A stretch of 64,000 nt of DNA from Clostridia bacterium (GCA_017626395.1 JAGAIU010000068.1:1-64000), one strand, 5' to 3'; counted from the first letter of the stretch, positions 44,240 through 53,931 are shown. Translations and numbers: made by a program. Notes: a model not told the origin generated them from the letters alone.

Positions 44240-45220
44240 TTATTTAACTATAAATGCTGTAGGAACATAACGTTCACCTGCAATATCACTTGGATTATTT
44301 ACTAGTGCTCCATCAAATACCATTGTTGAAGATGCACCACCATCCAAGTTAAACGCATTATATGCTCCATAGTTTAATAATATATCTTGTGCATGTTTTA
44401 AAGTAGCACCTACACTATCTTTTTGTCTTCCATCAATTACAAGGAACAAAACAGCTCCATCTTGTCTTTGACCAATACATGTACGTGGTTGAATTCCCCA
44501 ACCACCACCGCCACTAATACGTGGTGTTCCATTTACAATAAGTGCTGGTCCAAATGATACAGCACATCTAAGATTTAATGCATCAATAGATGCTCTACTT
44601 ATAGAGTCTGAAACATATAATTTATTATCTTGTGTAAATCCACACATACTATGATAATCATAATAGTTTATATCGTTATAGTGTTGCCCGTCAATAATTA
44701 AAAGTCCTGTTGGATCTGCTCCTGTACCATATGCATCATCTGCAAGTCCACCTGCATTTATTCCAGCTATTGCTCCATAATATTCAACTATTTGAGAAGT
44801 TGTTGAGCCAACAATTCCAACATCCGGAGATGTAACAAGTTCTACTCTTGATGGATCGTCTATAATCATAAGATAAGCTTTAAAGCTATCAGTTTCAATT
44901 GGAATTACTTCTATTCCTTCTTTAGATCCCGAGTTATCTTCTTCTATTTCCGCTATTTCAATATCCTCTAGACTTTGCTCTTCTGTTTCGTTTGTAAGTC
45001 TATTAGAAGCTAATATTTCATTAATTTTCTCATCACTTAAAAACCAAGTTGCAAAATATTGATGTGTCATAGTAGTCATAGATGTTGTTACTATCATATC
45101 TCGAGTAGTTGTAAACATATCTGTATAATATATTAGATATATTCCTAAACCTAAAATATATGCAATTTCAAATATAAAAACTGCTAACACTTTCGCAAGT
45201 TTTTTTAAGAATTTCTTCAT
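44240..45220 (-). CDS. Phosphodiester glycosidase family protein (NAGPA domain)
   Basis: 326 residues: a membrane anchor (about 8-33) and an extracytoplasmic NAGPA domain. Key motifs: AIAGINAGGLADDAYG (about 150-165), GTGADPTGLLIIDG, VSFGPALIVNG (about 223-233), PRTCIGQRQDGAVLFLVIDGR (about 247-267) and FNLDGGASSTMV (about 289-300). The family cleaves phosphodiester-linked sugars, possibly in wall polymers. First gene of the operon with the 351-aa gene and uppP. Confidence 0.92.
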   Translation of the reverse strand: MKKFLKKLAKVLAVFIFEIAYILGLGIYLIYYTDMFTTTRDMIVTTSMTTMTHQYFATWFLSDEKINEILASNRLTNETEEQSLEDIEIAEIEEDNSGSKEGIEVIPIETDSFKAYLMIIDDPSRVELVTSPDVGIVGSTTSQIVEYYGAIAGINAGGLADDAYGTGADPTGLLIIDGQHYNDINYYDYHSMCGFTQDNKLYVSDSISRASIDALNLRCAVSFGPALIVNGTPRISGGGGWGIQPRTCIGQRQDGAVLFLVIDGRQKDSVGATLKHAQDILLNYGAYNAFNLDGGASSTMVFDGALVNNPSDIAGERYVPTAFIVK

Positions 45221-45276
45221 CCTTTTCCCTCTCTTTTCCTTCGTTCAAAAAATATTTTTTCTGACTATTCTTTTCT

Positions 45277-45305
45277 ATTTTATCAGATTATATGTATTTT
45301 TTCAA
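45277..45305 (-). promoter_or_regulatory. Promoter of the glycosidase-uppP operon
   Basis: TTGAAA (45300-45305), 17 bp, TAAAAT (45277-45282) with TG just before. Confidence 0.68.
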
Positions 45306-45353
45306 CATATATGCTATTTTTTCACCAAAAATTCACAACATTAGTAAAATAAA

Positions 45354-45396
45354 CAAAAAGTGGCAGCTAGATATACATAATATTTAGCTGTCACTT
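45354..45396 (-). terminator. Terminator of the PBP1A gene
   Basis: AAGTGGCAGCTA/TAGCTGTCACTT stem (one G-U) and a U run broken by one G. Confidence 0.8.
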
Positions 45397-45403
45397 GTTT
45401 TTT

Positions 45404-47809
45404 TTATTGAACTTTACCGTTTCTATATATTACTACATTATTGCTAGTATTCTTACATGTTGAACAAGTTTCTGTTGGTTTCATATAAGCCCAGTCACCA
45501 GAATATACACCGCGAGATGGTAAATAAGATCTAGTTATACAAGATCTTTTTACTACACTCTTACAGCTTGGAGAAGCCAGCTTTCCAGAACGTTCACATA
45601 CATTTACAAATTCGTGTACTGTACATGTATCTGTTGGAATAGCATCAACTGCTATATAATCACTTGCTACTCTTGAACCTCTTGGATCTGAAATACAAGC
45701 TTCTGTAGCTATTTTTCCTGAATCTTGACATAGTTCTACTCTTGTTACAGATGCAGGTGCAGCACTAAATCCAGCTGCAGGTTTATCTGCACAAATTGCA
45801 TTCATTACAGTATTAAATAGTTTTGTTGAATCGTATGGATATCCTCTGTTTATAGGTTGAGCTTTGTCATATCCTGTCCAACAAGCGATTGTATAATATG
45901 GAGTAAATCCACAGAACCATCTATCTTTATCATCATCTGTATTACCAGTTTTACCAGCACAAGATATTGAACCACCATTAATTTTAACAGCATTATAAGC
46001 TGTACCACCTGGAGTATCAACAACACTTGCTAGACAACTTGTTAGCATAAATGCAGTTGAATCAGACATTACTTGTTTTGGTTCTATTGCTGTATTGTCT
46101 AATACGATTTCACCATTTCTATCTACAACTTTTGTATAAAGCTTTGGCGTTATATGATAACCATTATTTGCAATAGTAGCATAAGCATTAGCTACTTCTA
46201 AAGTAGTAAATCCATTTGTTACACCACCAAGTGCAAGAGCAGTAACACTCTTGTCCGCCTCAGTTAATGAAGTTAATCCGCAATTATATGCAAAGTTCCA
46301 AGCAAAATCTTGATCATTTACTGACATATTTGCTCTACATGCAGGAATATTCATAGAATCCATTACAGCCCATCTTACTGATACATATCCTCTATAATAT
46401 CCATACCAGTTTACTGGTGTCCAATTTCCCATTGAAAATTGTGTATCATCTAATCCAGCACCAGGAGATAATGTTCCTTTTTCGAATGCAGGACCATATG
46501 CACCAAATGGTTTCATACAAGAACCTGGTTGTCTATATGTTTGAGTTGCTCTATTTAATGTTAATGCTCCGTCTTTTTCACCAGCACCACCAATTAGTCC
46601 TCTTACTTCACCAGTTGTATGATCCATAACTACCATAGAACCTTGAATACGATTTCCATCCCAATCTACATAGAAAATACTTTCATCTTGGAAAGCACTA
46701 TCAATAGCAGATTGAACACTTTGATCTTGTGTTGTATATATTTTGTATCCATCTGTGTAAAGCATTTTCATAGCAATACCTCTAGATACATTCTTTTGAT
46801 CCATTAAATCAGCTATTACAGCTTCTACAACCGCATCAACGAAATATGTTTGTGTATTATCTACAGTTATGTCTTTAGCTGTAAATACAAGTTCATATGC
46901 TTTAGCTTCTACATATTGTTCTTCAGTAATATGACCTAACTGAAACATTTTATCTAAAACTACATCTTTTCTTTCTAGTAATTTTTGTTTAGCTTCATCA
47001 CTCTTATATGGATTAGTTACCTCTGGTGATTGAATCATTGCAGCTATTGCAGCAGATTCAGCTATGTTTAATTCACTTACTGATTTACCAAAGAAGTGAT
47101 TTGATGTAACTTCTATACCATAACATCCATCACCATAGTATATTGTATTAACATACGATTCAAAAATTTGGCTTTTTTCTAGTTTACCTTCTAAAGAAAT
47201 AGCTCTATACCATTCTCTTATTTTTCTTTGCCATGCTCTTTCTTTATCTGAAGTTATATTTTTTACAAGTTGTTGTGTTATAGTACTTGCACCATAATCT
47301 GATTCTCCGCCGTTTAATATATATGTTGCTACAGCACCAGCTGTTCTTTTTATATCTATTCCTTTATGTGTAAAGAATCTTTCGTCTTCAATAGCAACAA
47401 TTGCATTTACAGTATGAGCTGGTATTTCATCATAGCTTACCATAATTCTATTTTGAGTATCATATAAAGATGCAATTTCTTTACCATCTTTATCATAAAC
47501 AAATGAAGTTTGTGGTAAAAGCTCTAATTCATCTAAGCTTATACTTTCTGTATCATCAACAATTCCAGATATTACACCTAAAACTATTCCTGCTCCAATT
47601 ATTCCAAGTGCAAGGAATACAAATAAAATAACTCTGAAAATTTTCCAACCAATTTTTCTATTCTTCTTTTTAGTGTTCTTTGAATTGTTAGTATTATTTG
47701 CATTAGTATTAGTATTTTTCTTATTAGTCTTTTTTACATTATTTTTTGTTGTTTTCTTTTGTGAGTCTGACCTTAATCGTACATTTAAAGGTTTATTATT
47801 TTTTTCCAT
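45404..47809 (-). CDS. Class A penicillin-binding protein (PBP1A)
   Basis: 801 residues. A cytoplasmic Asn/Lys/Thr-rich tail (about 1-50), one membrane helix (about 53-77), the GT51 glycosyltransferase (EDERFFTHKGID about 125-136, GASTITQQLVKN, KIREWYRA) and a transpeptidase with SxxK (GSCMKPFGAYGP, Ser about 437), SMNIPA-type SxN region and KTGNTDDDKDRWF. The C-terminal 90 residues contain eight or more Cys. It polymerises and cross-links peptidoglycan. It lies 29 bp after mazF on the same strand. The Cys-rich tail is unusual. Confidence 0.95.
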   Translation of the reverse strand: MEKNNKPLNVRLRSDSQKKTTKNNVKKTNKKNTNTNANNTNNSKNTKKKNRKIGWKIFRVILFVFLALGIIGAGIVLGVISGIVDDTESISLDELELLPQTSFVYDKDGKEIASLYDTQNRIMVSYDEIPAHTVNAIVAIEDERFFTHKGIDIKRTAGAVATYILNGGESDYGASTITQQLVKNITSDKERAWQRKIREWYRAISLEGKLEKSQIFESYVNTIYYGDGCYGIEVTSNHFFGKSVSELNIAESAAIAAMIQSPEVTNPYKSDEAKQKLLERKDVVLDKMFQLGHITEEQYVEAKAYELVFTAKDITVDNTQTYFVDAVVEAVIADLMDQKNVSRGIAMKMLYTDGYKIYTTQDQSVQSAIDSAFQDESIFYVDWDGNRIQGSMVVMDHTTGEVRGLIGGAGEKDGALTLNRATQTYRQPGSCMKPFGAYGPAFEKGTLSPGAGLDDTQFSMGNWTPVNWYGYYRGYVSVRWAVMDSMNIPACRANMSVNDQDFAWNFAYNCGLTSLTEADKSVTALALGGVTNGFTTLEVANAYATIANNGYHITPKLYTKVVDRNGEIVLDNTAIEPKQVMSDSTAFMLTSCLASVVDTPGGTAYNAVKINGGSISCAGKTGNTDDDKDRWFCGFTPYYTIACWTGYDKAQPINRGYPYDSTKLFNTVMNAICADKPAAGFSAAPASVTRVELCQDSGKIATEACISDPRGSRVASDYIAVDAIPTDTCTVHEFVNVCERSGKLASPSCKSVVKRSCITRSYLPSRGVYSGDWAYMKPTETCSTCKNTSNNVVIYRNGKVQ

Positions 47810-47838
47810 TTTATCCTCCCGTTCACATTACTCCTATG

Positions 47839-48195
47839 TTAAAATACCTCCAGCCCTCTTATATTAAGATTATGTTTTACCGCTTGTTTCACTTTTTCAA
47901 GATCTATTTGTGATATACAAGTAATTTTTCTTAATAATCTTTTTTTATCTAAAGTTCTTATTTGCTCAACAAGAGCAATAGATTTTTTGTCTAGTCCAAC
48001 TGTATTTTCTAATTCTACATGTGTTGGAATACTTGCTTTAGATAAACTAGAGGTAATAGGTACTATAACAATAGTGGGGCTAAATCTATTTCCTTTGTTA
48101 TTTTGAACTACAAGGACAGGTCTTATTCCATCCTGTTCGCTACCAATAGTAGGATTTAGATTAGCATAAAATATGTCTCCTAATTTAATTTTCAA
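47839..48195 (-). CDS. mazF: MazF/EndoA-type mRNA endoribonuclease, no adjacent antitoxin
   Basis: 118 residues, close to Bacillus EndoA along its length: GDIFYANLNPTIGSEQDGIRPVLV (about 6-29), NNKGNRFSPTIVIVPITS (about 32-49), PTHVELE, LVEQIRTLDKKRL (about 77-89). Family enzymes cut mRNA at short U-containing sites. A GTG at 48222 is upstream of the ribosome site, so the start is the TTG at 48195, ten nt after GGAGG. A MazE-type antitoxin usually precedes it; here the upstream gene is an unrelated membrane protein. The antitoxin may be elsewhere. Confidence 0.92.
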   Translation of the reverse strand: MKIKLGDIFYANLNPTIGSEQDGIRPVLVVQNNKGNRFSPTIVIVPITSSLSKASIPTHVELENTVGLDKKSIALVEQIRTLDKKRLLRKITCISQIDLEKVKQAVKHNLNIRGLEVF

Positions 48196-48213
48196 ATATA
48201 CTTTACCTCCTTT

Positions 48214-48252
48214 ATTATACACTATTATACTTTTTTAGTAAATACTTTTAAT
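48214..48252 (-). promoter_or_regulatory. Promoter region of mazF
   Basis: Two TATAAT boxes in direct repeat: 48224-48229 (weak -35 ATTAAA at 48247-48252) and 48214-48219 (-35 TTTACT at 48237-48242). The former leaves room for the ribosome site. Confidence 0.6.
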
Positions 48253-48253
48253 G

Positions 48254-48904
48254 CTATTTTTTGACCACAAAATTATAAATTGTAATAAAATACATTTCTT
48301 TGTTATCTAAATCATACATTTTAATTTCCTGTATTTCTTCATCATTTTTTGACATTATTATTTCTATTCTTTTAATTTTTTTGATATACTCTTCTTCTAC
48401 TTCTATTTTATATATTATATTTTCATTTATTTCTACTCTTTTTATATTTCCATTTAAAGCCTTTTCATTAATTTTATTCACCATTTTAATGATACTAGAA
48501 AATGATATAAAATTATTATGGATATATTCATTTTGATTACTTGTAATATATTCATAATCTATATTTGTTTTGAATATTTTTATTTCACTTGGATTTATAC
48601 ATATCTGAAATTTATCATTAATAGTATATTCGTATATTTCTTCTAATAAGTTAGCTTTTTCAACTACTGAATAGGTATTGCTATTTTTATTACTATTTAC
48701 CGTTACATCAAAAGTTATTTGATACTCTTTTGCACTTAAATAATATTCTATATTTTTTTCTCCAATATCTTCTACCCTTCCTAGTTTAATACATATCGTG
48801 TAAAAAGAATATGCTATTATACAAATTGCAATAACTATACAAATTAACATGATTATTTTTGTTCTCATATCAAAATTTAAATTTATTATTTTAATATTTT
48901 TCAT
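48254..48904 (-). CDS. Membrane-anchored protein (216 aa), LolA-like possibility
   Basis: 216 residues: one membrane helix (about 15-37) and an extracytoplasmic beta-rich domain with alternating strands (YQITFDVTVNS, KFQICINPSEIKIF, RVEINENIIYKIEVEE, EIQEIKMYDLDN). The strand pattern is like LolA/YdcC-type half-barrels, which is only a suggestion. Start follows AAAGAGGAG. It sits between a beta-CASP RNase gene and mazF. Confidence 0.75.
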   Translation of the reverse strand: MKNIKIINLNFDMRTKIIMLICIVIAICIIAYSFYTICIKLGRVEDIGEKNIEYYLSAKEYQITFDVTVNSNKNSNTYSVVEKANLLEEIYEYTINDKFQICINPSEIKIFKTNIDYEYITSNQNEYIHNNFISFSSIIKMVNKINEKALNGNIKRVEINENIIYKIEVEEEYIKKIKRIEIIMSKNDEEIQEIKMYDLDNKEMYFITIYNFVVKK

Positions 48905-48923
48905 TTTTACTCCTCTTTAATAA

Positions 48924-48951
48924 ATTATATTAATTAGGAATAAAAAAATAA
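48924..48951 (-). promoter_or_regulatory. Putative promoter of the 216-aa gene
   Basis: TTATTT (48946-48951), 16 bp, TATAAT (48924-48929). It overlaps the upstream terminator's tail. Confidence 0.4.
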
Positions 48952-48974
48952 CTAATACTCAAGTATTAGTTATT
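48944..48974 (-). terminator. Terminator of the beta-CASP gene
   Basis: AATAACTAATACT/AGTATTAGTTATT stem and a U-rich tail. Confidence 0.88.
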
Positions 48975-48986
48975 TGTATTATTTAT

Positions 48987-50600
48987 CTATTCTTCGTTTA
49001 CAGCATTTATTGCATCTTGAACTTCTTTTAATTTAGCAACAACTGCTTGTAAATAATCTGATTGAACATCGCTCTTTAAATTTTTCTTAACAATATTTGA
49101 CATAGTATCTACTTCTTCTTTTAATGAAGCCATAAGCTCAAGTATATTAAATCTTGTAGCTTTATATGAATTATGACCATCAGCTAATAATTTACCATCC
49201 ATATCATATTGTTCTTGATATGCAGGTATTGCACAATTAATTTTAAATCCTTGTTCTATATATTCTTTAAGTACTGTTTGAGCTTCTTTTTCACCATGAA
49301 CAATAAATATTTGTTCTGGTTTTTTCTCCATTGCTCCAATCCAACTTAAAATACCATCTCTATCTGCATGACCTGAGAAAGCATCTAAATATTTGATTTC
49401 AGCTTTTACTGCAATTTCTTCGCCAAATATTTTTACTAAAGGTTCTCCACTTAAAATCTTTTTACCTAAAGTACCTTCTGCTTGATATCCAACAAATAAT
49501 ATTGTACATTCTGATCTGTATAAGTTGTGTTTTAAATGATGTTTAATTCTACCAACTTCACACATACCACTGGCAGATATAATTATCTTTGGTGTCATAT
49601 CTGTATTTAAAGCTTGAGATTCTTCAGCTGTTTCTACAAAATGCAGATTTTCAAAATATAATGGTTCATCACCTTTTAATAAATAGCGTAATGCTTCTTC
49701 ATCATAAAATTTATGTTGTGTTTCAAATATTTTTGTAGCATTAACAGCAAGTGGACTATCTACGTATACATGAACCTTTTCAAGTCTTTCTCTTATAGTT
49801 TCATCTGTTAAATATTTGTTTATTTCATATATTATTTCTTGTGTTCTTCCAACAGCAAATGATGGAATTATTACATTTCCGCCTCTTTCGATAGTTTCTA
49901 ATATAATTTGAATAAATTTATTTGATTGATCAGTCATATTGCTATGTAATCTATCTCCATAAGTAGATTCAGTTATTAAAACATCTGCTGAGTCTATTTT
50001 CACAGGATCATTTATTATAGGTTGGTCATCATTCCCTAAGTCACCTGTAAACACTACTTTCTTTTCAACACCATCTTCTGTTAAGTATGCCTCTATAACA
50101 GCAGAACCTAACATATGGCCTGCATCTTTTAATACGAAAGATACATTTTCATTTATTGTAACTCTTGTTTCATAATCTAGTCCAACAAATAGTTCTAAAC
50201 AATCCATTGCATCTTGTTGAGTATATATAGGATCGTTAGGTTTCTTTCCTGCACGCATTCTTTTTCTATTTACCCATTCAATTTCTTTTTCTTGGATATG
50301 TCCACTATCTGGTAGCATTATTCCACAAAGATCTTTTGTAGCAGTTGTACAATAAATAGGATTTTTATATCCTGCTTTATATAATTTTGGTATTCTACCA
50401 CTATGGTCTATATGAGCATGTGTAAGTATAACAAAATCTACATCTGTTATATTAAATGGAAATTCCTCGTAGTTTAGCATTTGATCTGTTAAGCTACCTT
50501 GGAATAAACCGCAATCTACTAAAAATTTAGTACCTGCTACTTCTACCATGTGACAAGAACCAGTTACCCCTTGTGCTGCACCGAAAAATGTTATATTCAT
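48987..50600 (-). CDS. Metallo-beta-lactamase/beta-CASP ribonuclease
   Basis: 537 residues. The MBL metal site LTHAHIDHSGRIPKL (about 59-73), DAGHMLGSAVIE, VVFTGDLGND and the beta-CASP/RMMBL part (ASGMCEVGRIKHHL about 343-356, DAFSGHADRDGI about 410-421, VHGEKEA) are all present. It belongs to the YSH1/CPSF-like bacterial branch, which processes RNA; substrate unknown. It lies 72 bp after priA with no clear terminator between. Confidence 0.93.
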   Translation of the reverse strand: MNITFFGAAQGVTGSCHMVEVAGTKFLVDCGLFQGSLTDQMLNYEEFPFNITDVDFVILTHAHIDHSGRIPKLYKAGYKNPIYCTTATKDLCGIMLPDSGHIQEKEIEWVNRKRMRAGKKPNDPIYTQQDAMDCLELFVGLDYETRVTINENVSFVLKDAGHMLGSAVIEAYLTEDGVEKKVVFTGDLGNDDQPIINDPVKIDSADVLITESTYGDRLHSNMTDQSNKFIQIILETIERGGNVIIPSFAVGRTQEIIYEINKYLTDETIRERLEKVHVYVDSPLAVNATKIFETQHKFYDEEALRYLLKGDEPLYFENLHFVETAEESQALNTDMTPKIIISASGMCEVGRIKHHLKHNLYRSECTILFVGYQAEGTLGKKILSGEPLVKIFGEEIAVKAEIKYLDAFSGHADRDGILSWIGAMEKKPEQIFIVHGEKEAQTVLKEYIEQGFKINCAIPAYQEQYDMDGKLLADGHNSYKATRFNILELMASLKEEVDTMSNIVKKNLKSDVQSDYLQAVVAKLKEVQDAINAVNEE

Positions 50601-50672
50601 ATTTCATCAACCTCTCATTATTATCTCTTACAATTTTATATTATTATATTTTAAAACTTTTTTCAACTAAGT

Positions 50673-52916
50673 TTATATAAATATAGGATTTTTAGTTATA
50701 GATAAAGATGTTCCATTCTTTTTCTTTTGATTAAATATTTTTATTTTATTATATACTTCACTATATATTTTAGTATTTAATCTAGCTTTTATCATAACGT
50801 TTACTCTAAATCTATTATTTAACTTTTGAATATATGGTGATTTAGGTGAAAACACTCTATATTCATTTTGATTATCATAATTTAATATATTATATAATTT
50901 TTCTGCATCTAGTTTTACGTCTTGTAAATTTGCACCACTTACTTCAAAAAGTAATATATCTATAAATGGTGGATATCCAAATGTTTTTCTATATTCTATC
51001 TCTTTTTCAAAAAATTCCTGATAACTGTTATGTTTTACAGCCTCTAAAATGTAATTTTCTGTATCACTTGCTTGAATTAATACTCTTCCTTCCTTTTTAC
51101 TTCTTCCAGCTCTTCCAGACACTTGATATATATTTGCAAAAGCTCTTTCAGAAGATGAGAAATCATTCATTGCAAGTAAAGCATCAGTTCCGATTATCCC
51201 AACTAGTGTTACATTTGGCATATCATGACCTTTACTAATCATTTGTGTTCCGATTAATACATTTACATTGTTATGTTTAAAATCATCAAGTATTTTTTGT
51301 TGCGAATCTCTTGCAACAGTTGTATCTGCATCCATTCTAAGCACAGAAATATTAGGAAAAGCTTCTTGTAGTTCTTCTTCTAATTTTTCAGTTCCAAGTT
51401 GATAGCTAGATATGTCCTCAGAGCCACATTTTGGGCAAATTAAGACATTTTTTTCTACATGTGAACAGTAATGACATAAAAGTAAATTACTTGATTTATG
51501 ATAGGTCATTGCCACATCACAGTTAGGGCAATTAAATACTTGCCCACAAGTCTTACAAGTAAGATATGAATTATATCCTCTTTTATTTAAGAATAACATT
51601 GTTTGTTCGTTGTTTTCTATATTTTGTTTTATTGCCTCTTTAAGTGCAATAGAAATATTCGAACTATTCCCCATTGCCCTATCATCTTTTAAATCTATTA
51701 TTTCTATATCTGGTAATTTAGCACTAGCAGCTCTATTTTTCATTTCAAATAGTTCAATTTGACCATTTAAAGCTTTATTGTATGTACTAATCTCAGGTGT
51801 AGCACTACCAAGAACTAACACTGCATTTGACTCTTTACAGATATATGCAGCTATATCTTTAGTTGAGTATTTAGGCTTAGTTTGAGAATAATAACTTGTA
51901 TCATGTTCTTCATCTATTATAATTAAGCCTATATCATCCAGTGGAGCAAATATAGCAGATCTTGCACCAATTACTATATTTACTTTTCCTGTTTTAATTC
52001 TTTTATATTCTTCTTTTCTTTTAGCAATAGTCATCTTACTATGAAGAATTGCTATATCATTACCAAATCTTGAAACAAATCGTTCTACAGTTTGATAAGT
52101 TAAAGATATTTCAGGAACTAAAACAATTGCTTTTCTTCCTTGAGATAAAACTCTATCTATTAATTGTAAATATACTTCTGTTTTACCAGAACCTGTAACA
52201 CCATGTATTAAGCATTGTTTATATTCTTCATCATAAATATATCCAGTAATACTATCTATTACATGTTTTTGTTCATCTGTTGGTGTTAGTGGATATGTTC
52301 TTTCGACTTCTAAATCTTTTAGAAAATCTACTTCCTTTTCTACTTTATCTATTTTTACATATCCATTCTTTTCAGCTGTATTTATTACACTTCTAGATAT
52401 TGAAAGTCCTTCTATAATATCATTTACAAGTACATATTCGTTATACATTAAAAATGATAATAATTGAATTTGTTTTGGACTTTTAATTACATTTGCTTCT
52501 ATATCTTGCATTATTTCCTCACTAGATTTAGCAAGTGAAATAACGCTATCTTTTCTTGTTTCTAAACTTTTACTACTATTTTTAGATTTTGTACCTGGCG
52601 GTAACATTAACTTTAATGCATCATATACATTACAAAAATATACATATGCTATATATTTAGCAAGTTTTAACCTTTCTGGACTAACATATGATACATCATC
52701 TAAAATACTTTCTATTTCTTTTAATTTATATTTAGGAGTTTCAGTAGGTTCTTCAAGTTTTACTATAATACCTTCTTCTAAATTTTTGCCTCTTCCAAAA
52801 CTTACTTGAACTCTTTTTCCTATCTCAACATCATTTATTAAATGCTCTGGAACCAAGTAATCATATACTTTATTTAGAGATTTAACCGATGTATTTATCA
52901 AAATTTTAGCTATCAT
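50673..52916 (-). CDS. priA: Primosomal protein N' (PriA helicase)
   Basis: 747 residues. N-terminal 3'-DNA-binding domain (YDYLVPE...GKRVQVSFG), Walker A HGVTGSGKTEVY (about 238-249), DEEHD (about 335-339), a zinc-binding region of eight Cys (CKTCGQVFNCPNC, CHYCSH, CPKCGS, about 453-497) and helicase motifs QMISKGHDMPNVTLVG and VSGRAGRS. PriA reloads the replisome at stalled forks. Own consensus promoter. Confidence 0.97.
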   Translation of the reverse strand: MIAKILINTSVKSLNKVYDYLVPEHLINDVEIGKRVQVSFGRGKNLEEGIIVKLEEPTETPKYKLKEIESILDDVSYVSPERLKLAKYIAYVYFCNVYDALKLMLPPGTKSKNSSKSLETRKDSVISLAKSSEEIMQDIEANVIKSPKQIQLLSFLMYNEYVLVNDIIEGLSISRSVINTAEKNGYVKIDKVEKEVDFLKDLEVERTYPLTPTDEQKHVIDSITGYIYDEEYKQCLIHGVTGSGKTEVYLQLIDRVLSQGRKAIVLVPEISLTYQTVERFVSRFGNDIAILHSKMTIAKRKEEYKRIKTGKVNIVIGARSAIFAPLDDIGLIIIDEEHDTSYYSQTKPKYSTKDIAAYICKESNAVLVLGSATPEISTYNKALNGQIELFEMKNRAASAKLPDIEIIDLKDDRAMGNSSNISIALKEAIKQNIENNEQTMLFLNKRGYNSYLTCKTCGQVFNCPNCDVAMTYHKSSNLLLCHYCSHVEKNVLICPKCGSEDISSYQLGTEKLEEELQEAFPNISVLRMDADTTVARDSQQKILDDFKHNNVNVLIGTQMISKGHDMPNVTLVGIIGTDALLAMNDFSSSERAFANIYQVSGRAGRSKKEGRVLIQASDTENYILEAVKHNSYQEFFEKEIEYRKTFGYPPFIDILLFEVSGANLQDVKLDAEKLYNILNYDNQNEYRVFSPKSPYIQKLNNRFRVNVMIKARLNTKIYSEVYNKIKIFNQKKKNGTSLSITKNPIFI

Positions 52917-52933
52917 TTCGCACCTCTTGTTAT

Positions 52934-52962
52934 ATTATATAGTAGTTATTTTTAAGTGTCAA
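52934..52962 (-). promoter_or_regulatory. Promoter of priA
   Basis: TTGACA (52957-52962), 17 bp, TATAAT (52934-52939). Confidence 0.92.
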
Positions 52963-52988
52963 TAAAAAACATCTGTTTTTTTAGGTAA

Positions 52989-53029
52989 AAAAATATACCC
53001 AAATACATTATAGTATTTAGGTATATTTT
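52989..53029 (-). terminator. Terminator of the rpoZ operon
   Basis: AAATATACC-CAAATAC / GTATTT-AGGTATATTT stem (one mismatch) and seven U. Confidence 0.85.
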
Positions 53030-53035
53030 AGCTTT

Positions 53036-53599
53036 CTATTCTTTATCTTTTAACCAAGCTTTATACTCTGTTAATATAGTAGCCGCTATTTCTTCTGGAG
53101 TTTTTTCTGTTGTATCAATTACTAAATCATAATTTGACATATCATCACGTTTTACTCCATAAGTTTTAAGATATCTCATATTTTCTTGTTCATATCTATA
53201 TTTAATATCTTTCATGGCTTCTTCTATTGATTCATATTGTTCCGTATCTTTTCTTAAAGCATCATTATATGCACGTCTTGCAGCTTCTTTTAAGTCTACC
53301 CTTAAATATACTTTAAAAGAATGTGGTACTGCATAAAAACCAAGTCTTGCATCTATAATTAAGTTATCATTTTCAGATGCATATAACGCAGCACTTTTTT
53401 CTACTTGTCTGTCAATTTCTTCGTGTGCATTCAAATATTCTTGAAATTCAACAATTGACATATTCATTTCTTTTGCAAGTTTTCTTACATACTCACCATT
53501 TTTATAAATTTCATATCCCAACTCTTGTTTTAATAGAGATGTAACTGTACCTTTACCACTAGCTATATCTCCCGCCATAGTTATAATATGTATATTCAT
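53036..53599 (-). CDS. Cytidylate-kinase-like protein
   Basis: 187 residues. P-loop MAGDIASGKGTVTSLL (8-23), then NGEYVRKLAKEMNM, DRQVEKSAALYAS and NLIIDARLGF (about 72-85), the pattern of the Cmk/AAA_18 small nucleotide kinases; YLRVDLKEAARRAYNDALR is the lid. CMP/dCMP phosphorylation is the family reaction, but this branch is often annotated only as like cytidylate kinase. It lies 5 bp after rpoZ, near where gmk is found in relatives, though the order differs. Confidence 0.85.
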   Translation of the reverse strand: MNIHIITMAGDIASGKGTVTSLLKQELGYEIYKNGEYVRKLAKEMNMSIVEFQEYLNAHEEIDRQVEKSAALYASENDNLIIDARLGFYAVPHSFKVYLRVDLKEAARRAYNDALRKDTEQYESIEEAMKDIKYRYEQENMRYLKTYGVKRDDMSNYDLVIDTTEKTPEEIAATILTEYKAWLKDKE

Positions 53600-53604
53600 A
53601 AAAT

Positions 53605-53931
53605 TTACTCCTTATTTTCTTGTGCTAGTCTTGCTTCTTCTTGTGCTTCTTTTATTTCTTTTTCCATTTCAGATTCTGGTGTAACTGCATATTCACCATT
53701 TATTTTAATGTATACTTTTCCTTCAGAGATTTCTTCAGATGCTCTGTTTACTGCATCGTATACACATTCTTTGCATTCGTCTTTACATTCTTTATTTTTT
53801 TCTTTGCATTCTCCTCTTTTAACAAGTCTGTCTGCTTCGATTTGTCTTGCTCTTTTTGCAAGTGCTAAAACAGATTGGTATCTATTACCAACTTTAGGCA
53901 TAACTTCTTTAACGTTTGGTTTTGATAACAT
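53605..53931 (-). CDS. rpoZ: RNA polymerase omega subunit with Cys-rich insertion
   Basis: 108 residues. The omega pattern is KPNVKEVMPKVGNRYQSVLALAKRARQI (about 4-31), then VNRASEEISEGKVYI (about 62-76). Between these, where most omegas have a short variable loop, sits RGECKEKNKECKDECKECVYD with four Cys (spacing C-x5-C-x3-C-x2-C), a possible metal knuckle. Omega assembles and stabilises RNA polymerase. It begins a two-gene operon, start after AAAGGGGG. Confidence 0.88.
   Translation of the reverse strand: MLSKPNVKEVMPKVGNRYQSVLALAKRARQIEADRLVKRGECKEKNKECKDECKECVYDAVNRASEEISEGKVYIKINGEYAVTPESEMEKEIKEAQEEARLAQENKE

Noticed and set aside
48196-48222. mazF starting at GTG 48222
   Set aside because: That codon lies upstream of the AAAGGAGG ribosome site, which would then be inside the coding sequence; EndoA alignment also fits the later TTG.
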